This document shows positions 7,849 through 15,721 of a stretch of 64,000 nucleotides of DNA, in pieces; within the stretch, counting starts at the first letter, position 1, and each line of letters opens with the position of its first letter. The notes under the pieces were generated by a model. That model did not search any database and was not told the DNA's origin. It was given only the letters and a program-made list of their open reading frames with translations. This stretch comes from Streptomyces sp. Mut1 (GTDB lineage Bacteria; Actinomycetota; Actinomycetes; Streptomycetales; Streptomycetaceae). The translations under genes were made by a program, and so were the position numbers. The stretch spans positions 62,001-126,000 of the forward strand of contig NZ_CP120997.1 in assembly GCF_030719295.1 (NCBI RefSeq), given 5' to 3'.

Positions 7849-8762
7849 GAGAGTCTCCCGGATCGGTGCGGAGTGCCGGACAGCCGGCGGCGGAACCCCT
7901 TCAGCGCGGCGCCGATCCTCTGCTCCGTTTCGGCGGGCAGCACGAAGAGGGGCAGGGCGAACCAGGCGAAGTGCCAGAAGGAGATGTTCATGGTGGCTTT
8001 GATCGAGGTGTGGAAGCCGAGCGACAGCAGGCCGAAGACCTGCTTGTGCCGCCAGCCGGCCAGGAGGCCGGGCAGGAAGGCCAGTTCGAAGCCGACGGCG
8101 GCGGTGCCGGCGGCGGCCAGCAGCCGCAGGTCCTGCCGGCTGAGGCGTTTGCCGAGCGGGGTCCCCAGCTCGGCGAGGCTGCCGCGCAGCGTGCGCCCGT
8201 CCATCCATTTCACTCCGGTGACGCGCAGCTTGGAGATGCCTGACTGGAGGTAGACCAGGGCGTAGTAGGACTGCATGGCGGCGAGCGCGGCGGAGGCCAG
8301 CCGGTCCGGTGGGGTGCGTCCGTGGGTGGCGTCGGGTCCGGCCGCCTCGGCTTCCACCAGGCAGAGCAGCAGGAGGAAGGTGTTCAGGTGTGAGGTGTAG
8401 CTGTACAGGTCCTGGTGCATGGCCACCTGGTGCCTCTGCAGGGCGAGGAAGCTCAGGTTGGCCGTGATCTTGACTTCGGGGCGGTCGTTGCCCAGGGCCC
8501 AGGCGGCGGCGGACACGAGGGCCACGCCGCGTACCGCTTCGTACTGGGCGGGGCTCAGCTGGAAGCCGGAGGGCTCCTGTCCGGCGCTTTCGAGGAGTTC
8601 CCGCTGCTCCGCGACGACCGTGCCGGACGGCATGTGCCAGACGGTGCGCAGGATCGCGGCGCCGGTGGTGTACCGGGCCAGCCGGAGCCGCTGTACGGCG
8701 TCGGGCTGGTCCCGCCAGATCCTGCTGAATCCGCCGGTGATGGTCTCGGTGATGCTGGTCAT
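7845..8762 (-). CDS. HTTM-domain (vitamin K gamma-carboxylase-like) membrane protein
   Basis: This 305-aa protein has several hydrophobic helices: around 'LSYAALVYLQSGISKL'-type sequence in the middle, 'LLAAAGTAAVGFELAFLPGLLAGW', and 'FWHFAWFALPLFVLPAE' near the end. The segment 'QSYYALVYLQSGISKLRVTGVKWMDG' matches the HTTM family, the horizontally transferred transmembrane domain related to vitamin K-dependent gamma-glutamyl carboxylase. In bacteria the chemistry is largely unknown. It is coupled to the aaRS-like gene downstream by a GTGA overlap and follows the methyltransferase gene after 11 bp. The HTTM-associated protein of this operon (9611) is its probable partner. Confidence 0.75.
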   Translation of the reverse strand: MTSITETITGGFSRIWRDQPDAVQRLRLARYTTGAAILRTVWHMPSGTVVAEQRELLESAGQEPSGFQLSPAQYEAVRGVALVSAAAWALGNDRPEVKITANLSFLALQRHQVAMHQDLYSYTSHLNTFLLLLCLVEAEAAGPDATHGRTPPDRLASAALAAMQSYYALVYLQSGISKLRVTGVKWMDGRTLRGSLAELGTPLGKRLSRQDLRLLAAAGTAAVGFELAFLPGLLAGWRHKQVFGLLSLGFHTSIKATMNISFWHFAWFALPLFVLPAETEQRIGAALKGFRRRLSGTPHRSGRLS

Positions 8763-8773
8763 GGTCGCGGGCC

Positions 8774-9580
8774 TCACACGAACAGGGCGGGTTCGCTGTC
8801 CGCGCGCAGCCGCCGGTAGGCGTAGTTGGTGCAGCGCAGGTACTTCATGTTCTCGTTGAAGGTGCGGAAGATGTGCAGCAGCCGGGTGTACAGCGCTTCC
8901 TGTGCCTCTTCGGACCAGTCGGCGGCGCGTGATCCGGTCATGCGGCGGGCGTAGGCCTCGACGTCGGCGTCGTCGACGCTCCCCGCCTCGGTGTCCTCCC
9001 GCCAGTACGGCTGGAGCAGGTCGGTGCGGTAGAGGTCGGTCCAGTATTCGCGGCTGTACTGCGGCACCGGCACCTCGATGATCTCCGAGACCCGGTCCAG
9101 CAGCCCGGCGGGCGGTTCCTGGGCGTAGTACAGCTGCGTGTCGCCGATGAGGCCGAACTGTTTGGTGACCCGGATCATCTCGGCGACGGCCTGGTCGTGG
9201 CCGCGTACGAAGGCGAGGGCTCCGCCGGAGAACACCACGTCGAAGGTTTCGTCGGCGAAGGTGAGCCGGCGCATGTCCTGGCACTCGTGGCTGACCAGAT
9301 CGTGCAGGTCCTCCTCCTTGGCCCGCAGCCGGGCCGCTTCCGCCATCGCCGGGGAGATGTCCACCCCGACGACCTCGACGCCGGTGCGGCGTGCCATCTC
9401 ACGGCTGAGGAAGCCGGCGTTGCAGCCGGCGTGCAGGGCGCGGAGCCCGGGTCTCAGGTGCAGGTTCTGCGCGAGGGTGCGTACGGTCGCCAGACCGCCC
9501 GGTGGCAGGTTGGACTCGCCGAGCATCGCGAGGAGCTCCACGTACGGGGTCTGCCGAACCCGTTCGGCGGTCGGGGTCAT
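8774..9580 (-). CDS. SAM-dependent class I methyltransferase
   Basis: The 268-aa protein has the Rossmann-type methyltransferase core: motif I 'ALHAGCNAGFLSREMA' (the usual DxGxGxG is altered to HAGCNAG), the acidic motif in 'VEVVGVDISPAM', then 'HECQDMRRLTFADETFDVVFSGGALAFVRG' for motifs post-I and II. It lacks obvious extra domains apart from a C-terminal helical region rich in Arg/Tyr. The ATG is preceded by AGGAGG at good spacing, so this start is firm. It probably O-, N- or C-methylates a pathway intermediate; the altered motif I leaves some doubt about catalytic competence. Confidence 0.8.
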   Translation of the reverse strand: MTPTAERVRQTPYVELLAMLGESNLPPGGLATVRTLAQNLHLRPGLRALHAGCNAGFLSREMARRTGVEVVGVDISPAMAEAARLRAKEEDLHDLVSHECQDMRRLTFADETFDVVFSGGALAFVRGHDQAVAEMIRVTKQFGLIGDTQLYYAQEPPAGLLDRVSEIIEVPVPQYSREYWTDLYRTDLLQPYWREDTEAGSVDDADVEAYARRMTGSRAADWSEEAQEALYTRLLHIFRTFNENMKYLRCTNYAYRRLRADSEPALFV

Positions 9581-9610
9581 CGGGTGCCTCCTGCGGCGCG
9601 GGTTGCAAGG

Positions 9611-10306
9611 TCAGGGACGGGGGTGGCCGGAGGCGGCCGGGGTGGCGGCGGGTTCGAGGAGCCGCCACAGGTCCTGGTCTCCGGCTCGGGCGAACGCGCC
9701 CTCTGGGTCGTACCGGTGCATCAGCTCGACGCTCGTCACCTGGGACCGGTCGGTGGGGTCGCAGCGGGTGAAGTCGACTTCCACCAGGTGGAGTTCGACG
9801 CCCACGAAGCGCTGGCCCGCCGGGGGCCGGAAGGAACCGCGGATCTCGTCCCAGTCACGCCACGGTCGCGTGTTGAGGCGGTGCAGTGCCTTGCGGCAGA
9901 AGTCGTCCCGGACGTGTGGGTCCTCGCAGGTGATGAAGACGCGCTCGATGACGGAGATGACGCGGAAGAACTCGAGGGGGAGCAGTGCCCAGGGGTCGGC
10001 CGGGCCGACCAGGTGGCCGCGGTCCGTGATCAGCACCACCCGGGCCTGCTGGAAGCAGTCCGTCAGGTAGTAGTTGAACATGTTGTACGCGCAGAACGGC
10101 CAGGCATTGCGGTCCTTGAAGGTCTGCCGGATCTGAACACCCAGATATGCGGCACTCACCGCCACGAGAGCGGTCCAGGCACCCCTCTGCGAGACCGTTT
10201 TCCTGACCAATTCGGCACAACTCCTCGAACTCGCACGAAAACCGGCCGGGCGGCGGGAAGACGGGACGGGTCTTCCGGTGAGAACGGTGATAAATGAATC
10301 CGGCAT
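9611..10306 (-). CDS. HTTM-associated small membrane-anchored protein, function unknown
   Basis: The product (up to 231 aa) has one clear N-terminal transmembrane helix, 'GAWTALVAVSAAYLGVQI', followed by a soluble domain with 'FKDRNAWPFCAYNMFNYY', 'FFRVISVIERVF' and 'QVTSVELMHRYDPEGAF'. Proteins of this form are found beside HTTM genes in actinobacteria, and here an HTTM gene lies two genes downstream, so a complex in the membrane is likely. The true start is uncertain: the ATG at 10306 has no ribosome-binding site, whereas a TTG at 10210 is preceded by GAGGAG. It is the first gene of the minus-strand arm that runs to 3077. Confidence 0.55.
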   Translation of the reverse strand: MPDSFITVLTGRPVPSSRRPAGFRASSRSCAELVRKTVSQRGAWTALVAVSAAYLGVQIRQTFKDRNAWPFCAYNMFNYYLTDCFQQARVVLITDRGHLVGPADPWALLPLEFFRVISVIERVFITCEDPHVRDDFCRKALHRLNTRPWRDWDEIRGSFRPPAGQRFVGVELHLVEVDFTRCDPTDRSQVTSVELMHRYDPEGAFARAGDQDLWRLLEPAATPAASGHPRP

Positions 10307-10545
10307 TCGCGGTGAACGCCGTTGCGCCGATTATGCCGAGCGCGTCACGAGCCGGTCCAGGCATGCCGAGTGCGCCGGTACGCCACGTCCGGACGACGCC
10401 ACGCACCCGGGGCAGTCCACATTCCGAGACGCCTTTGAGCTCTTCCTCTCCCGCGGTGAACAGCCCTACGCTGCACGCGCGAACAGCGCGGTACGCCCGA
10501 CCGTTTCGCCTGAATTACGTGCGACAACCTGCCGGGGGATGACTC
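10307..10545. promoter_or_regulatory. Divergent intergenic region between cluster arm 1 and the AlaRS-like gene
   Basis: This 239-bp gap lies between two genes that point away from each other, so it should contain two promoters. I saw no convincing palindrome and no heptamer repeat like that at 34646. The end nearest the plus-strand gene carries its ribosome-binding stretch GGGGGA. Confidence 0.4.
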
Positions 10546-11670
10546 ATGGAATATTCCGTACGGAACGCGGAAACAGGCACCGAGTGCTTCACCGCGAATT
10601 TTCTGGAAGTGCTGACGAGAAGGGGGCTTCGGCTCACTCCTCCGTGCCCCGTTTCGGCCGGCGACCGGACCGTCAGCTTTGTCAATGCCACGCTCACGCC
10701 GTTCAAGGACGCCCTCGGGGCCGGGGAGGATCTGGGTTCCCTGTGCCATGTCCAGCCGTGTGTGCGCGCCCACGGCCACGAGCCGTGGCTCTACACCTTC
10801 GACATGGTCGGCGCGCTCGGTGACGACGCCGACCGTGCGGCGGTGATCGGGCACACGGTCGAGGCGCTGCTCGCGGCCGCGCCGTGGATAGCCCCGGAGG
10901 AACTGGCGGCCCTCGCCGACCCCGCCGACACCGGTCTTCACCGGTTGCTGCGGGACGCCGGGGTCCGGCTGTGGGAGGTTTCGGACCGGCCCGATCTGAC
11001 GTGCTGGCAGTACGGTGACGGCTATCCGCTGGAGGGGCGTGGCTGCACCCTGGTGGCGCCGGTGCGGGGCCGGCCGCGCTGCTCCGCGGAGTGCGGGCCG
11101 GGCTGCGACTGCGGGCGTGTGCAGGAGATCGGCAACATCATCCTGGTCAGGGGTGCCCGGCGGTCCTATGTGGAGACCGCGTTCGGGGTCGAGTCGGTAC
11201 GTGCTCTCGCGCACGGCGGTGATCTGTACGCGCTGCCCGAGCTGGCCCGGGAGTGTGCGCGGCTGGTGGCCCTCGGGTATTCCGACGCCCGTGCGCGCCA
11301 GGTCGTCAACCTGCGGCGGGTGCTGGAGCGGCTGCACCGGGACGGTGCCCGGCCGTCGGGCCGCGGGCCGGGGCATGTCATGCGGGACATGGTCAAGAGC
11401 GCCTTCGACCTGGTCACCGGGGGCGGGGGCGACTGGGGCGCGGGCGTGGAGCGCTGTTCGCTCGGTCCGGTGGTCACCGGACTGCTCCGGGACGAGGGGC
11501 TGCGGCGGGAGACCTCGCGTGAGCGGTCGGTGCGGTCGGCCGCGCGCCTGGTGCGGCGTCGCGCCGGGAGCGGGCGGCCGGTCGGCCGGGACGAACTGCG
11601 GGGGACGTTCGGGCTCAGCGCCGAGGACGCGCAGGAGGTGCTGGCGGCCGCCTCACCGGCGGCGGAGTGA
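10546..11670 (+). CDS. Degenerate alanyl-tRNA synthetase catalytic-core paralogue
   Basis: The 374-aa protein aligns by eye with the N-terminal catalytic and following helical part of AlaRS and stops where the editing domain would begin. 'VNATLTPFKDALGAGEDLG' matches 'VNSGMAPLKRYFTGAE' of the full AlaRS encoded next door; 'HVQPCVRAHGHEPWLYTFDMVG' matches 'NIQSCIRT...LTFFEMMG'; 'VQEIGNIILVRGA' matches 'YIEIWNAGVFMQFD'; 'GRGPGHVMRDMVKSAF' matches 'NEGAGYIPRRLIRKSM'. The class II motif 3 sequence GLERI is GVESV here, so the ATP-contacting Arg is lost, and a Cys-rich insert (CSAECGPGCDCG) replaces the usual GPCGPC segment. It probably no longer makes alanyl-adenylate as AlaRS does; tRNA or aminoacyl binding is a possible role. 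A good GGGGGA site precedes the ATG. Confidence 0.75.
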   Translation: MEYSVRNAETGTECFTANFLEVLTRRGLRLTPPCPVSAGDRTVSFVNATLTPFKDALGAGEDLGSLCHVQPCVRAHGHEPWLYTFDMVGALGDDADRAAVIGHTVEALLAAAPWIAPEELAALADPADTGLHRLLRDAGVRLWEVSDRPDLTCWQYGDGYPLEGRGCTLVAPVRGRPRCSAECGPGCDCGRVQEIGNIILVRGARRSYVETAFGVESVRALAHGGDLYALPELARECARLVALGYSDARARQVVNLRRVLERLHRDGARPSGRGPGHVMRDMVKSAFDLVTGGGGDWGAGVERCSLGPVVTGLLRDEGLRRETSRERSVRSAARLVRRRAGSGRPVGRDELRGTFGLSAEDAQEVLAAASPAAE

Positions 11671-11674
11671 GCCG

Positions 11675-11707
11675 CCGGCCGGCCCGGGATGTCGCCGGGC
11701 CGGCCGG
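11675..11707. terminator. Perfect 13-bp hairpin between converging AlaRS-like and AlaRS genes
   Basis: The arms CCGGCCGGCCCGG and CCGGGCCGGCCGG are exact complements around a 7-nt loop. The position just past both stop codons makes it a bidirectional terminator. Confidence 0.8.
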
Positions 11708-11721
11708 ATTACGGGCACGGT

Positions 11722-14304
11722 TCAGCCGAGCAGCTCCAGGAAGCGGCGGTTCAGGGCGTCGCCGTCGGCGCCGGAGACCGCGCCCTGGGCGATGCGGTCG
11801 TTGCCGCCGCCGTTGCCGCCGAACCCCGCGAGCAGTTCCTTCAGCAGCTTCGACGCGCTGCGGCCGCTGTCACCGGGCACGGCGAGCACCACGTTGAGCC
11901 GGGTCTCCCCGCCGTATCCCAGGGTCGCCCGGCTCTCCTGCTCCGTCACCCGCTGTACGGCTGTGCGCAGGCCGGCGACGTCCTGGGGGCCGGACACGAC
12001 GGCCGCCTTCACCCCGCTGCCCGACTCGCTGCGCGTCACTTCGGCGTGTGCGTCTCCCCCGCCCCGGACCTTCTTCGCTGCGGCCTGCTTCACCACACGC
12101 TCGGCCGCGGTGACGACCTCGGCGGGGCTGCTGTGCAGGAGGCGGGCCACGGCGGCCAGTTCGGTGCCCTGGCTCAGCGAGTAGCGCGCGGCTTCCCCGC
12201 GGGTGACGGCGGTGATGCGGCGTACGCCCGAGGCGACGCTCTGTTCGGCGGTGATGCGGAACGAGCCGATGAAGGACGTGTGCGGGACGTGGGTTCCGCC
12301 GCACAGCTCCTTCGAGGCGTCGCCGAAGCTCACCACCCGGACCTCGTCGGCGTAGGTCTCGCCGTCCAGGGAGAGGGCTCCGGCGCTCTTCGCGGTCTCG
12401 GGGCTGGTGACCTCGACGCGCCGTTCCTCGTCGCGCAGGATCCACTCGCCGACCAGAGCCTCGACGGCGGCGAGTTCCTGGGCGGTCATCGGCTTGGGGT
12501 GGGTGAAGTCGAAGCGCAGCCGCCGGGGGTCGACCAGCGATCCCGCCTGGCGCACATGGTCGCCCAGGACGGTCCGCAGCGCGGCGTTGAGGAGGTGGGT
12601 GCCGCTGTGGTTGGCCATGGTGTCGCGACGGCTCTCCCGGTCCACCTCCAGGCGCAGCGAGGCGCCGGCGCGCAGCTCGCCCGTGCTGACCCTGACCCGG
12701 TGCAGGTGGTGTCCGCTGCTGTGCCGGACGGTGTCGAGGATCTCGCCGCGCAGTCCGTCGTCGCCGGTGAGGACGCCGTGGTCGCCGACCTGCCCGCCGC
12801 CCTCGGCGTAGAAGGGGCTGCGGTCCACGATGAGGTCGGCCTCGCCGCCCTCGCCGACCGCTTCGGCCAGGGCTCCTTCCTCGAAGAGGCCCACGACCCG
12901 TGCTTCGGCCTCCGTCCGCTCGTAGCCGACGAACTCGGTGACGGGCACGCCGGACAGGGAGGCCGGCAGCACGTCGTCCACGCGGAGGCGGCGGTCGGTG
13001 CGTTCGCCGCCGCGGCTGAGCCTCTGGTGGCGCTCGTACTCGGCCGCGTACTCCTCCATGGAGACGGCGGCGCCGCGCTCGGCGACGAGGTCGCGGGTGA
13101 TCTCCACGGGCAGGCCGTAGGTCGAGAAGAGGCGGAAGGCGTCGGCGCCGGAGACCGTGCCGCCGCTCTCGATGAGCGTGGAGACGCGGTCCAGTCCGCG
13201 TCGGACCGCTGTGCCGAACTCCCGGCACTCGGCGTCGAGCGCCGCCAGGACGGCGTCCTTGCGGCCGAGGAGGCCCGGGTGGTGGTCCTTGAGGGTGTCC
13301 ACGATGGTGTCGGCCAGCGGCTGGAACTGGAAGCTGTCCGCGCCCTGGCGCAGGGCGACCGTCATGGATTTGCGGATGAGCCGGCGGGGGATGTAGCCGG
13401 CGCCCTCGTTGCTGGGCAGCACGCCGTCGGCGAGGATCTTGACCGCGGCGCGCATGTGGTCGGCGATGACGAGATGGCGGGTCTCGGGGGTGCCGGACTC
13501 GCCGAGGATCTCCTGCGCGACGTTCACCACGGGGCTGAGCAGGTCGGACTGGTAGACGCTGTCCAGGCCGTTGAGTGCCAGGCAGATGCGTTCCAGGCCG
13601 GAGCCGGTGTCGACGCTGGTGAAGGGCAGCGGACGGATCGTTCCGTCGAGGCCCTTGTCGAACTGCATGAAGACGCCGGCGTTCCAGATCTCGATGTAGC
13701 GGCGCGTGGTGTCGAACTCTCCGCCGGGTACGTAGGCCGGGCCGTAGGCGTCACCGGTGTCGAGGAAGACCTCGGTGCAGGGTCCGCAGGGGCCGGAACT
13801 GCCGGCGGGGCCCCAGAAGTTGTCCGCGGCGGGCTGCGGCACGATGCGGTCGCGGGACATTCCGACCCGTTCCCAGGCGCGGGCGGACTCCTCGTCGGCG
13901 GGGAGTCCCAGTTCCTTGTCGCCCTCGAACACCGTGACGTAGAGCTGCTCCGGCTTGAGCCCGAACCCCTCGGTCAGCAGGGCGAAGGCAAGCTCCACCG
14001 CGCGTTCCTTGAAGTAGTTCCCGATCGACCAGCTGCCCATCATCTCGAAGAAGGTGAGGTGGTGGCGGTCCCCCACGTCGTCGATGTCCTTGGTGCGGAT
14101 GCAGGACTGGATGTTGCAGAGGTCTTTGGCCGGCGGTGTCTCCGCACCCGTGAAATACCGCTTGAGCGGCGCCATGCCCGAGTTGACGTACAGGAGCGTG
14201 GGGTCGTTCCGGGGCCGGACCGAGGCCCCGTCGATGCGGAGATGTCCATTGCGTTCGAAGAACGACAGGAAGGTCTCACGGATGGACTCGCTGGAGACGT
14301 GCAT
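11722..14304 (-). CDS. alaS: Full-length alanyl-tRNA synthetase, cluster-borne second type
   Basis: The 860-aa protein has the complete AlaRS layout: class II core with 'RTKDIDDVG...LTFFEMMG' (motif 2) and 'SVDTGSGLERI' (motif 3), tRNA-recognition helices, an editing domain with the zinc-type motifs 'HSGTHLLNAAL' and 'CGGTHVPHTSFIG', and a C-Ala domain with a Gly-rich 'GFGGNGGGNDRIAQG' end. It charges tRNA-Ala with alanine. Its core differs from the usual Streptomyces housekeeping enzyme (for example 'LYVNSGMAPLKRYF' rather than a 'FVNAGMVQFKPYF'-like sequence), and it lies among biosynthetic genes, so it is probably an extra copy: an inhibitor-resistant target or a supplier of Ala-tRNA/Ala-adenylate. 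GAGGA precedes the ATG; 97 bp separate it from the decarboxylase gene, so it may have its own promoter. Confidence 0.9.
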   Translation of the reverse strand: MHVSSESIRETFLSFFERNGHLRIDGASVRPRNDPTLLYVNSGMAPLKRYFTGAETPPAKDLCNIQSCIRTKDIDDVGDRHHLTFFEMMGSWSIGNYFKERAVELAFALLTEGFGLKPEQLYVTVFEGDKELGLPADEESARAWERVGMSRDRIVPQPAADNFWGPAGSSGPCGPCTEVFLDTGDAYGPAYVPGGEFDTTRRYIEIWNAGVFMQFDKGLDGTIRPLPFTSVDTGSGLERICLALNGLDSVYQSDLLSPVVNVAQEILGESGTPETRHLVIADHMRAAVKILADGVLPSNEGAGYIPRRLIRKSMTVALRQGADSFQFQPLADTIVDTLKDHHPGLLGRKDAVLAALDAECREFGTAVRRGLDRVSTLIESGGTVSGADAFRLFSTYGLPVEITRDLVAERGAAVSMEEYAAEYERHQRLSRGGERTDRRLRVDDVLPASLSGVPVTEFVGYERTEAEARVVGLFEEGALAEAVGEGGEADLIVDRSPFYAEGGGQVGDHGVLTGDDGLRGEILDTVRHSSGHHLHRVRVSTGELRAGASLRLEVDRESRRDTMANHSGTHLLNAALRTVLGDHVRQAGSLVDPRRLRFDFTHPKPMTAQELAAVEALVGEWILRDEERRVEVTSPETAKSAGALSLDGETYADEVRVVSFGDASKELCGGTHVPHTSFIGSFRITAEQSVASGVRRITAVTRGEAARYSLSQGTELAAVARLLHSSPAEVVTAAERVVKQAAAKKVRGGGDAHAEVTRSESGSGVKAAVVSGPQDVAGLRTAVQRVTEQESRATLGYGGETRLNVVLAVPGDSGRSASKLLKELLAGFGGNGGGNDRIAQGAVSGADGDALNRRFLELLG

Positions 14305-14401
14305 GGGGTCCTCAGGCTCTCGGTGTGCGGGGAGGAGACGCAGGGGTCGGGGACGGGTCAGTCTATGACGGCACCGCCCTGCGGATGTGACCGGTTTCGC
14401 C

Positions 14402-15721
14402 TTAACTCAGGGGCGCTGCCGGTGTTTTGGGGCGGAGTGCGCTGTATCCGTAAAGATGGGTGAAGGCCCGGCGGTAGCTGTCCGCGTCGGTCAGTGTGCG
14501 GTCGGCTCCGTGGTCCAGGGACACCACCCGGGGCAGCTCAGGGCCCCAGATGTGGCTGAGGGCGACGGTGTAGGCGCCTGCGTTGAGGACGGCGAGCGTG
14601 TCGGCGCCGGCGGGCAGGGCCGCGTGGGCGTCGATCACCGCGGGGGCGCAGGTCCGGTCGGCGATCCGGGCCGGCGTCCGGTCGCCGTCCGCGCCGTGCA
14701 CGGGGATCACGGGAAAGCGCGCGCCCGGCACCGGGATCAGGGAGTTGGTGCCCAGATCGGTGATCAGCCAGTCCGCTCCGGTGCGCGCTTTCCTCGCGAC
14801 GACGCGGGTCAGGCCGACGGCGGCGTCGGCCGCGACGTACCGGCCGGGTTCGAGGTAGACGGTCACCGGGTAGGGCAGCGCGGCGAGGGCGGCCGCGGCC
14901 TCCACGGCGAAGTCGTCGGCGGTGACCCCCCGCGCGGCGAGGAGGAGCCTGCTCTCGAATCCGCCGCCGATGTCCAGGACCGGGAACCTGATGCCGGTGT
15001 CCCGCCGCGTCCTGGCCAGGCAGTCGGCCACGTTGCGCAGGTGGGCGCCGAACACCGCCGGGGAGACGCAGTGGCTGAGCTGGTGGGCGAGCAGCCCGGT
15101 GACCCGGAGCGCGGGATCGGCTTCGACCCGGGCCAGGGCGCGTGTGAACTGGCCGTCCTGCCAGGTGAATCCGAGTTTGGTGTCGTCGTCGAGCATGCCT
15201 GGGCCGGTGGCCGGCAGGGAGACGCGCAGGCCCACGGAGACCGCGGTCCCGGACGCGCGGGCGGCCCGGGAGACGGTTTCGATGTCCTCGAAGGAGTCGA
15301 GGGTGAACAGGGCGGGTTCCTGGTCGACCGCGCGCTTCGCGAAGGCCTGGGTGTGGCCGAACCCGTTGACCAGCAGGTCGGCTTCGCGTACGCCCATCGC
15401 CTGCGCGATGTCCAGTTCCAGGGGGCTCATCACCTCCAGGCCGGCGCCGGCCTCCAGGACCGCGGACACCACGGGTTCCAGGTAGCAGGACTTGAGCGCG
15501 AAGTAGGTGCGCACCCTCGGCAGCCGCCGGGCGAAGGCGTCGGTGATCTCCCGGACGTTGGCGCGGACCCGCGCGGGGAGCACGACGAGTGCCGGGGTGC
15601 CCAGCCGGCCGGCGAGCCGGTCGGCCCGCTCCCCCTCGATCATGAGGCAGCCGTCGGTTGCGCGGTCCAGTGAGGCGCTGAGGCCGGTCCAGTCCGGTTC
15701 CGCGTGTTTCGGCGCGGTCAC
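14402..15721 (-). CDS. Fold-III PLP-dependent decarboxylase (ornithine/diaminopimelate decarboxylase family)
   Basis: This 439-aa enzyme has the alanine-racemase-like barrel and C-terminal domain of group IV decarboxylases. The PLP lysine is in 'RTYFALKSCYLEP', the Gly-rich phosphate loop in 'PVLDIGGGFES', the phosphate-binding 'YLEPGRYVAAD' follows, and the C-terminal 'LAVLNAGAYTVALSHIWG' contributes to the second active site. The usual C-D-S-x-D segment is altered to 'RTCAPAVID', so the substrate may differ from ornithine or DAP. It likely decarboxylates a D- or L-amino acid to an amine building block. GTG start overlaps the radical SAM stop (GTGA), showing translational coupling. Confidence 0.8.
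   Translation of the reverse strand: MTAPKHAEPDWTGLSASLDRATDGCLMIEGERADRLAGRLGTPALVVLPARVRANVREITDAFARRLPRVRTYFALKSCYLEPVVSAVLEAGAGLEVMSPLELDIAQAMGVREADLLVNGFGHTQAFAKRAVDQEPALFTLDSFEDIETVSRAARASGTAVSVGLRVSLPATGPGMLDDDTKLGFTWQDGQFTRALARVEADPALRVTGLLAHQLSHCVSPAVFGAHLRNVADCLARTRRDTGIRFPVLDIGGGFESRLLLAARGVTADDFAVEAAAALAALPYPVTVYLEPGRYVAADAAVGLTRVVARKARTGADWLITDLGTNSLIPVPGARFPVIPVHGADGDRTPARIADRTCAPAVIDAHAALPAGADTLAVLNAGAYTVALSHIWGPELPRVVSLDHGADRTLTDADSYRRAFTHLYGYSALRPKTPAAPLS

Noticed and set aside
11722..14304. AlaRS as the ordinary housekeeping gene
   Set aside because: Not fully excluded, but its core differs from the usual Streptomyces type and it lies within biosynthetic operons, so an extra copy is more likely.
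11689..14463. 924-codon plus-strand reading frame opposite AlaRS
   Set aside because: No recognisable motifs; AlaRS on the minus strand explains the region fully.
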